Source of the DNA: Bog-756 sp963829235
GTDB lineage: Bacteria; Actinomycetota; Acidimicrobiia; Acidimicrobiales; RAAP-2
DNA: 64,000 bases
Assembly: GCA_963829235.1 (NCBI GenBank)
Contig: CAWHIF010000003.1
Span: forward strand, 62,001 to 126,000
Reading direction: 5' to 3'
The notes under the pieces are model-generated. The model made no database searches and was not told where the DNA came from. It saw only the letters and a list, made by a program, of their open reading frames with translations. Made by a program: the position numbers and the translations under genes. This document shows, one piece after another, positions 26,482 to 34,837 of this stretch (the first letter of the stretch is position 1; each line of letters begins with the position of its first letter).

Positions 26482-28422
26482 ATGATCGCTACGCCGGCTC
26501 TTCGCCGAGACAGCGATGAACTTTCGAAATATCGCCCGGACATAGACGGCTTACGTGCCGTAGCGATTGTGGCGGTCGTCGCCTACCATGCCTTTCCCAG
26601 TGCCCTGCCCGGCGGCTTTACAGGCGTCGACATCTTCTTTGTCATCTCCGGCTATCTGATTTCGCAAATCATCTGGAAAGGGATCGAGGATCGGAATTTC
26701 AGCTTTCGGGGATTTTACCGCCGGAGGATCATCAGACTGTTTCCCGCCCTGGTGGTCGTCCTCGCAGCGAGCCTCGTACTTGGATATTTCATCCTCTTAC
26801 CGCCTGACTTTGCCAACCTCGGCAAGGAAGTAGCCGCTGCCGCTGTCTTCGCCTCGAACTTCCTCTACTGGCACGAAACGAGTTACTTCGGTACCCAAGC
26901 GTCGATGATGCCACTGACGAATTTGTGGTCTCTCGCGGTCGAGGAGCAGTACTACCTGCTGTATCCGCTTATATTGCTTCTCGTCGCCAGAAGGCGAGCA
27001 TCCACGGGCTTCTTGCTACTCGGCCTCCTTCTTGCGTCGTTCGCCATCAATATCAACTGGGCGCAATACCATGCGTCGGCAGCGTTCTACCTGCTTCCGG
27101 CTCGGTTTTGGGAGCTCGCCGCCGGCGGGCTGTTGGCTTGGTTACACGTTGAGGCGCCGGAGCGGGCGCGCAATCTAGTGTCGCTTGCCGGCCTGGCTCT
27201 CGTGGCACTAGCGGTTCTGGGGCCGTCCCCAACGTCGGAGTACCCCGGGTGGTGGGCTCTGGCACCAGTAGGAGCCGCCTTGCTTCTCATCGCTTCCGGT
27301 CCCGGTGCAATCGTCAATCGAGCGCTCAGCTGGCGAGCCATCGTCACGATCGGGCTCATCAGCTATCCGCTCTATCTCTGGCATTACCCGCTGCTCGTCT
27401 TCGCGCGGTGGCATCATGGGGGTGCACTGCCCACAGGTACCACCTTGGTGGTGGTAGCGATCAGCTTCGGACTTGCCTACGCGACGTACCGGCTTGTCGA
27501 GCTACCGGTACGTTCGTATGTGAGGCGCTCAAGATCGAAGACACCCCGCAAGAACCCAACGGTTCCTGCCCTGGCATTGGGCATGGCGTTGGTAGCCGGT
27601 GTCGGTCTCGTGGTAACCGCCAATTCGGGCTTTCCAACCAGAATTCCGTTACAGCTTCGTGCGCTCACAACCTATACCGACACGTCGGCGGCCACTCAAT
27701 GGCGAAGTGGGACATGCTTTCTGGATCCAGATCAGACGTCATCAGCATTCAAAAGTTGCGTCGAAGGCGGAACCAAGCCGCTTGTTGTTATTTACGGCGA
27801 CTCCAATGCTGCTCAGTGGACCCCCACTCTACAGGAGCACCCCAATTTTCGTCTCGCCGAATTTACGGCGAGCCTCTGCATCCCTGCGCTTGGATATGCC
27901 GAACCCGCCCGCCCTTATTGCAGTGAGGTCAATTCTTATGTCGCACGACGTATTGCCAGCCTACATCCCTACGAAGTGCTTCTCGCATCTGCCTGGAGTG
28001 CGTATCCGGCTTCGGCAATCAACGACGTCGCCAACACAATCGACTACTTGCGGCGCGCGGGCGTCAAGCGGATTGTCCTTGTCGGCCAGTCGCCATATTG
28101 GACGTCGCCGCTTCCCACCGCCCTCTACCGATACGGCACCCAACACCCCGGACAGCCGCTCCCGTATCGGATGAACTTCGATTACGGGCGCACGACCATG
28201 CAGTCCGCCAGTGCCCTCGTGACCCAGCTCGCGCATCGCACCGGAGTTCCATTTGTTCAGCCAGCGAAGGTCCTCTGCGACAGCGATGGATGCATCACAC
28301 GGGTCGGTAACCAGTTATGGCAACTTGTCGAGTTTGACGAATCGCATTTCACCAAGGCCGGAACGGACTACGTGTTCTCAAAACTGGGCTCACAGCTAGT
28401 GCCGGGGATCGCAAGCAATTAA
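26482..28422 (+). CDS. OafA-type acyltransferase fused to SGNH domain
   Basis: This protein of about 646 residues is a peptidoglycan/LPS-type O-acetyltransferase. The acyltransferase-3 half has DIDGLRAVAIVAVVAYHAFP, GVDIFFVISGYLISQI, FYRRRIIRLFPALVVV, LWSLAVEEQYYLLYPL and ISYPLYLWHYPLLVF, with ten helices. A linker helix leads to an extracytoplasmic SGNH domain with block I in VIYGDSNAAQWTP and the catalytic D-x-x-H in FDESHFTKAGTDYVF. Acetyl groups are thus taken through the membrane and passed to an exported glycan. The frame is open from GTG 26383; ATG 26482 is chosen because homology begins soon after. Upstream 26188-26481 has no gene. Confidence 0.92.
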   Translation: MIATPALRRDSDELSKYRPDIDGLRAVAIVAVVAYHAFPSALPGGFTGVDIFFVISGYLISQIIWKGIEDRNFSFRGFYRRRIIRLFPALVVVLAASLVLGYFILLPPDFANLGKEVAAAAVFASNFLYWHETSYFGTQASMMPLTNLWSLAVEEQYYLLYPLILLLVARRRASTGFLLLGLLLASFAININWAQYHASAAFYLLPARFWELAAGGLLAWLHVEAPERARNLVSLAGLALVALAVLGPSPTSEYPGWWALAPVGAALLLIASGPGAIVNRALSWRAIVTIGLISYPLYLWHYPLLVFARWHHGGALPTGTTLVVVAISFGLAYATYRLVELPVRSYVRRSRSKTPRKNPTVPALALGMALVAGVGLVVTANSGFPTRIPLQLRALTTYTDTSAATQWRSGTCFLDPDQTSSAFKSCVEGGTKPLVVIYGDSNAAQWTPTLQEHPNFRLAEFTASLCIPALGYAEPARPYCSEVNSYVARRIASLHPYEVLLASAWSAYPASAINDVANTIDYLRRAGVKRIVLVGQSPYWTSPLPTALYRYGTQHPGQPLPYRMNFDYGRTTMQSASALVTQLAHRTGVPFVQPAKVLCDSDGCITRVGNQLWQLVEFDESHFTKAGTDYVFSKLGSQLVPGIASN

Positions 28423-28441
28423 CTGTTGCTCGCCGACTCGG

Positions 28442-29233
28442 CTAAGCACCGAGCCAGCTCTTGTTGACGAACGTCACCGTGTCGCAGGAGGATGAGGCAT
28501 CGAATCCCTCGAGGGTGACCGTGGGGTCGAACCACTCGATGACGATGCGGCGCACGTGGGCGCGGAGCTCGGGATCGATGGCCATCACCGTGCGGAGCTC
28601 CGCACCTTCCGTGTCGATCTTGAGGAGATCGATGTCTCCGTGGAGAGACACGGCCCGGTCGATGACAGTGTTGATGTGCTCGACCGGGACTTCGATCTGC
28701 TCCTTGGTCCCGTCCGCGGCCCCGCCCGCCTGGACATCGAGGGTGCCGTAGCGCCCGGTCTGCTCGCGCGAGAACGGGAGCACGCCCTCGCGGTCCGAGA
28801 CCGCCGTCTCGTGAAGGGTGTACCGGCCTTCGAAGCCCTGGAGATTCTCGAGCAGCTTCGGGATGTTCCTCGGATCCGGCTCGTACAGTTCGCAATGACT
28901 GGTGGGCGACCGGGTCAGGAAGTAGAGGGCGGAGACGCCGATGTTGGAGCCGAGGTCGACGACGACCTGCGGAGGCGTCGGACACCGATAGTCGGTCCGG
29001 CAGAAGATCTCGTGGACGGTGATGGCATCATGGCTGTTGAACAGCGTGACCGACCGGGGCCCCAACGGGGTGCGCACTCCCACCAGGCACGGGTACTCGC
29101 CATGGCCGAGAAAGTAGCGGGAGGCGGCATTTATGGGGTGGTCGTAGACGCGGGTCATCTGGGCCAGGGCCAGGTAGTTGCTCGGCCGGGTCACGTTGCG
29201 GGCGATGAGCCAGAGGGAGCGGTCGTTGAGCAC
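28442..29233 (-). CDS. FkbM family methyltransferase
   Basis: This 263-residue SAM-dependent O-methyltransferase of the FkbM family has VVVDLGSNIGVSALYFL (SAM motif I), CELYEPDPRNIPKLLENL, LHETAVSDREGVLPF and LLKIDTEGAELRTVM, all typical. FkbM proteins in glycan clusters methylate hydroxyls on sugars or lipid-linked saccharides. It lies 9 bases downstream of the GT4 gene on the same strand, so the two are very probably one transcript. It converges with the acyltransferase at 26482, whose stop is 19 bases away. Confidence 0.92.
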   Translation of the reverse strand: MLNDRSLWLIARNVTRPSNYLALAQMTRVYDHPINAASRYFLGHGEYPCLVGVRTPLGPRSVTLFNSHDAITVHEIFCRTDYRCPTPPQVVVDLGSNIGVSALYFLTRSPTSHCELYEPDPRNIPKLLENLQGFEGRYTLHETAVSDREGVLPFSREQTGRYGTLDVQAGGAADGTKEQIEVPVEHINTVIDRAVSLHGDIDLLKIDTEGAELRTVMAIDPELRAHVRRIVIEWFDPTVTLEGFDASSSCDTVTFVNKSWLGA

Positions 29234-29242
29234 CGGATCCGG

Positions 29243-30493
29243 CTATCTCGCAACCGGCTGGCGGTGGGCGACACCGTCGAGCATCTCGAACCAGCGCCGA
29301 GCGGCGTCATCCCAACTGTTCCCCGGATGGTCGGCCGAGAATCGTCCCGACACCGCACTCCGGTCAAGAGGCCCGTCCAACCACCGTGCGGCCGCGATGG
29401 CCATGTCCTTCGGGTCATCCGCGGCAACGATGGAGCCGGACACCCCGTCCGCGACCAGGTGCCGCGATTCGTTGGTCTCGTGGTCGACCGTCACCACCGG
29501 CGTCCCGAGGGAGAGCGCTTCGGCCACGGCCAGGCCGAAGCCCTCGCGTTCGGATGCGAAGAGGAAGACCGTCGCCGACCGCACGAGGCCCAGCACCTCG
29601 TCGTGGCTCTCGATGTCGCCGTAGAAGGTCACCCGTGATGCAACCCCGAGCTCCGCGGCCAGGGCCTCGAGAGACGGTTGCTCCGGTCCGATCCCGATGA
29701 TCCCCAATCTCACATCCCGACCCTCTTCGACCAGGATGGCAAAGGAGCGGATGACGACATCCACACGCTTGTGGGTGAGCAGTCGCCCGAGGTACACCAC
29801 CTCGGGCGCACCCGCCACGGGAGGGATGGCGGCGCCGTCATCGGTCCGGAGTCCCCCTGGGACCTGTGAGATGGCCTGGCGGCTGATACCCATGGCCACG
29901 AGGCCATCGTCGACCCCACTCGAGCCGGAGGTCTCGAAGTGGTCCCCGCAGTGGGCCGCGGCCTTCTCCAAGCTGTAGGCCACCGCCCCGGAGCGACCGT
30001 AGTACTGCACCCAGTAGTCGCGGTCCCACACCTCATGCCACGACAGGACCAGGGGCCGGCGCTTCCACCTGGCGATGACCCAGAGCGGGAAGATGGGCAG
30101 GACCGGGGCCTGATTGGCGACCAGCACATCGAAGGTCCCGAAGGCGACCTTGACCGAATTGAGCGCGAAGGTCACCGCAGGGAGCAATCTGCGCCGGCCG
30201 TTCCGGTACAGCGATGGACGCGGGCCGATGGCCCGGTAACTGACACCGTCCCGGTCGGGAGGAGGCCCCTCCCACCAGCGATTGGTGTACACCACCACGT
30301 CGACGTTGTTGTCGTCGGCCCGCTCGAGGAACTCGGCGAACCGTGCCTCGGCGCCCCCCCTCGACCAGGGCCAGACCACATCGGTGACCAGGGCGACCCT
30401 CAGTCGCTTCCGATCCACCCCCCGGTTCTCACCGAGCCCACCGAGGGATACACGGCCACCTGATGAGGCGCCCCTCGAAAGATCTTCGTTCAT
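29243..30493 (-). CDS. GT4 family glycosyltransferase
   Basis: This GT-B retaining glycosyltransferase is about 416 residues long. The N-terminal domain has the acceptor-side motif VALVTDVVWPWSRGGAEARF. The C-terminal domain has VVYLGRLLTHKRVDVVIRSF, IGIGPEQPSLEALA and the donor-binding EX7E motif in REGFGLAVAEALSLGTPVV. It is predicted to transfer a hexose from a nucleotide sugar to a growing surface glycan in the cytoplasm. ATG at 30493 follows GTGGGG by a few bases and precedes an Arg/Gly linker; the ORF is open further, to 30658. It is followed at once by the FkbM methyltransferase, suggesting a pair that adds and methylates one residue. Confidence 0.9.
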   Translation of the reverse strand: MNEDLSRGASSGGRVSLGGLGENRGVDRKRLRVALVTDVVWPWSRGGAEARFAEFLERADDNNVDVVVYTNRWWEGPPPDRDGVSYRAIGPRPSLYRNGRRRLLPAVTFALNSVKVAFGTFDVLVANQAPVLPIFPLWVIARWKRRPLVLSWHEVWDRDYWVQYYGRSGAVAYSLEKAAAHCGDHFETSGSSGVDDGLVAMGISRQAISQVPGGLRTDDGAAIPPVAGAPEVVYLGRLLTHKRVDVVIRSFAILVEEGRDVRLGIIGIGPEQPSLEALAAELGVASRVTFYGDIESHDEVLGLVRSATVFLFASEREGFGLAVAEALSLGTPVVTVDHETNESRHLVADGVSGSIVAADDPKDMAIAAARWLDGPLDRSAVSGRFSADHPGNSWDDAARRWFEMLDGVAHRQPVAR

Positions 30494-30866
30494 GGCCCCA
30501 CTTTTGTCGACGGCTGCATCATGCGCGGTTGTGGAGACCGATTCAACTCCTTGGGAACCGCCCGGGCAAGTGGACGGAGGACCGCCGGACCGGGACAGCG
30601 AGCCGTGCGACCGATGGCCTCCGCCCGGGCGCGCGTGGCGGTGGAACCACAGGGCCACTGGTATCAGAGTGCCGTTTCCACACCCGACATGTCCTGTCGG
30701 TCGGTCACCCCCGCCGTCGAGAGCCTCTACCGGTAACCGAAACGGCTGGGTTGTCTTCTGCGCACGGGCTTGCCGCCGCGATCACGGGTCATGATCGAGA
30801 TGTTGGTGTCCTACACCCGACAAGCTCCGGCCCGGACCGTCGGAGGTCACGATGCGAACGTGACGT
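30494..30866. other. 373-bp intergenic region, no supported gene
   Basis: It is upstream of the GT4 gene and downstream of the large propeller/Ig-like gene, both on the minus strand. Open frames here are short shadows without recognisable family. No convincing terminator or promoter could be assigned. Confidence 0.5.
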
Positions 30867-33800
30867 TTACCGCTTTTTTGCCTTCTTTGCCGGATGGGCC
30901 TGGGACCATGATTTGCAGTCGCCGTTCTTTCCCCAGTTCCAGCCGTAATGACACGTCGGCACGGGGATGACCTTTTCGGTTTCCGAGCCGAACCTGCTGG
31001 TCGACGGCTTGTTGAGCGAGTCACCGGAATACGACGCCTGCCACTGATAGATCCCGGGCGAAAGGGTGACGGGATTGGAGTCGGGCACCGAACCGTCGGT
31101 CACGGTGAAGGTGCCACCGCTGGCCACAGATTGCCAGGCCCAGTACTTGAAATCGAATTTGGAGCCCGACCTGCGGGAATCCCACTGGGAGCCCTGCTTG
31201 AGGGAGTACACGGTATAGGTCACCGTTCCTGTGGCCTGCGACGCGTTCGGACCGCTGAGGGAGGCCGAGTCGGTGACCGCCGTACCGGCATAGACGGTGA
31301 TCTGGCTGCCCGACCACCAGCAGTGGCCACCCCCGAAGACCCCGGTGCCCAAGAGCAGGGTCCGCAACTTCGTCGGCAGGGCCACCGTCTGTCCCGTCAC
31401 CGTCTCCACCTCGCCGGTGGGTCCGCAGGTGCTCGCAGAGAGCAGATCGTTCGCGTCACCGGAGTACGACGCCTGCCAGTAGTAGGTGCCCGCACTCGGG
31501 AGAGTGACGGCGGCAGAGGCCGGGATCGAGCCCGGTGTGGTGATGGTCTCGGGCGTGCCGCTGTTCACCACCACCGTGCAGGCGGCATCCGAGTACACGT
31601 TGTAGGTGACCGTTCCGGTGGCGGTCGCCGAATTGGGCCCGGTCAGCGTGGCCGTATCGGTCACCGCGGTACCCTCCGGCACGCTGATCGAACTGCCCGA
31701 TTGACCGCCGCCCGAAAGGGAGGTGGTCGTTGCGGTCGGTGCCGGGGTCACCGTCTCGACCTCACCACCGGTTCCGCAGGCGCTCGTCGAGAGCAGGTTG
31801 TTCGCGTCACCGGAGTACGACGCCTGCCAGTAGTAGGTGCCCGCACTCAAGAGAGAGACGGGAGCAGAGGCCGGGATCGAGCCCGGGGTGGTGATGGTCT
31901 CCGGCGTGCCGCTGTCCACCGCCACGGTGCACGCGGCATCGGAGTACACGTCGTAGGTGACCGTTCCGGTGGCGGTCGATGCGTTGACTCCCGTGAGGGT
32001 GGCGGTGTCGGTCACCGCGCGTTCCCCCCGGCACGCTGATCGAGGTGCCCGACTGACTGTCGCCCGAGAGGGAGGTGGTCGTCGTGGTCCCTGCCGGTGT
32101 GACCGTCTCAACCTCGCCACCCGCACCTGATCCGCAGGTGCTCGTCGAGGACTGGTTGTCGGCGTCACCGGAGTACGACGCCTGCCAGTAGTAGGTGCCC
32201 GCACTCGGGAGAGTGACGGCGGCAGAGGCCGGGATCGAGCCCGGTGTGGTGATGGTCTCGGGCGTGCCGCTGTTCACCGCCACGGTGCATGCGGCATCGG
32301 AGTACACGTCGTAGGTGATGGTTCCGGTTGCCGTCGCCGCGTCGGTCCCGCTGAGGGTGGCCGCGTCGGTCACAGCCGTTCCTCCCGGAACCGAAATGGA
32401 GGCTCCGGACTGGGTGCCACCGGAGAGCGACGTGGACAACGTCGTCTGTTGCTTCCCCTGCACGGTGACCGTCTCGGCAGGGATGCCGCTACAGGGCGTC
32501 GTCACCGGTGGGTTGTTGGTGTCCCCACTGTAGAGAGCCTGCCAGGTATAGGTCCCGGCCACCGTCGGCGTGAAGTCCGCCGACGAGTAGTTGCCCGCCC
32601 CGGTGACGCTCTGGGAGGACGAGACGAAGGCCGGTGCGTTGCTGCAGGTGGCGTCGTCGGGCCCGAAGAGCTTGAAGACGAGCGATCCCGTCGGAGCGTG
32701 CCCGTTGGTCCCCTCGGTGATGGCGGCCGTGTCCGAGGTGGTGCTGCCGAGTGAGATCGACGTGCCCGAGTCGGTGGTCGACACCGTGGCCCCGGTCCCC
32801 GACGGCGGTCCGGCGACATAGACACCCTCTGGCTCGGAGAAGGTGGTGTTGGAGCCCTCGAGGTAGGAGGTCGGGGCCACGTTCCCCGTCGACCCGGCGG
32901 CCCACTCGAGGACCGCTGGGCCCAGGGTGGACTCGGAGTCGGTCACCCACATGTTGCCGCCGGTGTCCACGGCCAGGTCGTCCGGGAGACCAAAATCCGT
33001 GTTCGATCCGACGATGTCCTGGACGGGTGTCGCATCACCTTGAGCGCCCGGGGCGAAGACGGTGATGCTGTTGACCGGCCCGCCGTAACCGTTGGTGGCG
33101 AACAGCTGGCCGCCGAAGCCAACGACGAGGTCGTCCGGATAGCCCAATCCGGTATCCGCACCGCTGATCGTGTACTCGGGGGCGACGTTCCCGGTGGCGC
33201 CTGCCGGAAAGACCTGGATGCTCTCGTTCTGCGTACTGTCCGCGTAGATGGTCCCCGCGGCATCGGTACCCACCCCGTCCACGCCGTTGAAGCCCGTATT
33301 GCTGCCCACGATCTCGTCGACAGGGGCGACGTTCCCACACGAGCCGGGGGCGAACACAAGGACTGCCCCTCCCTCACTGTTCGGGTCGTCAATATCTCCG
33401 ACCACCAACGTACCGTCCGCTTCGAGCGACATGTCATCGTTGTAACTGAGATCCGTGTTCGAACCACTGATCGTGCAGATCGGCGTGGCGTCACCCGACG
33501 CCCCGGGGGCGTACTCGGTGATGCTGTCCCCGCTGTAGTTCGACACCCAGACATCGCCGTTGCCATCGACCTTGACGTCACCGGGACCGTCGATGCCGGT
33601 GTCGGCGCCCTGGATGACCCGCTCAGGTGCGACGTTCCCGCTCGAGCCGGGTGCGAAGATGTCGACGGCGTCGGTTCCGTAGTCGGCGACATAGATGGTC
33701 CCTTGCGGGTCAGCGGCTGCCGTGACAAGCCGCTTGATCAGGACATGGGCGGAGGTGCCCAGGCCCTTTGCATTGCGGGCCTTCACCGAGACGGTGTACG

Positions 33801-34101
33801 TGGTGCCATTGCTCAGGTGGTGGACCGTGCAGGTCTTCGCTCTCGTCGTCGTGCAGGTCTCGGACCCGGGGCTCGCCGTCACCTTGTAGCCGGTGATGGC
33901 GCTTCCGCCGTTGTGCGCGGGGGAGGCCCACTTGACCACCACCGATCCGTGATGGCGGGTGGCGGATACCGCTCTGGGTGCCCCCGGCGTGGTGACCGAT
34001 GCATATGCCGCCGGTACCGCTACGAACGTTGTCACTGCGAGCAATCCGATGCCCGAAAGAACAGGCAGAGTCCACCACTTCGAACGCGACACTCCCGACA
34101 T
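30867..34101 (-). pseudogene. large secreted Fn3 / beta-propeller / Ig-like repeat protein, one frameshift
   Basis: Joined, the two frames give about 1,075 residues. The signal peptide is GIGLLAVTTFVAVPAAYA. A fibronectin-III domain follows (VVVKWASPAHNGGSAITGYK), then about six NHL-like propeller blades of the form FAPGSSGNVAPERVIQGADT. Next come five Ig-like domains of about 95 residues, each with GTYYWQASYSGD or a variant. The C-terminus is short and basic (KKAKKR), with no LPXTG or membrane anchor. The frame breaks near 32020-32035, inside a repeat: PGGTAVTD in the sister domains reads GGTRGDRH here because one base is extra. The downstream domains in the second frame are intact, so an assembly error in a repetitive region is likely. 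An extracellular adhesive or matrix role is inferred from the domains. Confidence 0.85.
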
Positions 34102-34350
34102 AGTTCCGCCCTTCGCCTCATCGCCGAATGCCCCGCTGCCGTTGTGCTAACACAGCCAACGGCCGTTTGGCAACCGCTTTTGTCATCTGAGCACGACGGA
34201 TCCTGGCGAAGGCCTCGGAGAGCGCAGAAGCCTCCACGTGCAGTGACATTCTGTGCACGCCGGGGCGAACCTCGCAGTCCGGGCACGCCGGGGACGGCCA
34301 CGACCGGGCTCGCTTGACCCCGATCGACAGGTGGGCCGAGAATCGCATCC

Positions 34351-34725
34351 ATGTCCAGCGCCGAGATCGACGAGTACCTGGCCGACATCGAAGAGCCGAA
34401 GCGGTCCACCCTGCAGCGCTTGCGCCAGACGATCCTCGAGGTGGTTCCCGAAGCCGAAGAGGGAATCTCCTACAAGGTTCCGGCCTTCAGGTTGGATGGG
34501 AAGGTCATCGCCGGATTCGCGGCGTTCAAGAACCATCTCAGCTACCTGCCGCACAGTGGTTCCGTCTTTCGGGCCATGCCGGAAGAAGTGGCCGGGTACA
34601 AGACGTCGACCGGGGCGCTCCAGTTCCCGATCGACACGCCGCTGCCTCAACCGCTCGTCGAGCGGTTGATTAGTGTCCGCATCGCCCAGGCCTTCCCGGA
34701 GGGACAGGACGGCGCAGTCGGCTGA
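34351..34725 (+). CDS. DUF1801 / YdhG-like protein
   Basis: This complete 124-residue cytoplasmic protein carries a DUF1801-type (YdhG/YjbR-like) domain. It opens with EIDEYLADIEEPKRSTLQRL, then ILEVVPEAEEGISYKVPAFR, FAAFKNHLSYLPHSGSVF and TGALQFPIDTPLPQPLVERL, all standard for the family. The family's function is poorly known; some members are described as iron-chaperone-like. It sits alone between two large genes for secreted proteins transcribed in opposite directions, with its own start 249 bases from the upstream gene. That 34102-34350 gap holds no gene but should contain promoters for both directions. Confidence 0.9.
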   Translation: MSSAEIDEYLADIEEPKRSTLQRLRQTILEVVPEAEEGISYKVPAFRLDGKVIAGFAAFKNHLSYLPHSGSVFRAMPEEVAGYKTSTGALQFPIDTPLPQPLVERLISVRIAQAFPEGQDGAVG

Positions 34726-34837
34726 ACACGGCGCCGAACCAACCCCGACGTGCGGTTGCCACAGGGATTCGGGGGTGTTAAGCCAATGGCCAGGCGGGCG
34801 TGTGGGGCAGCACCCCTGGAGCGGAAGGTGCTCATCC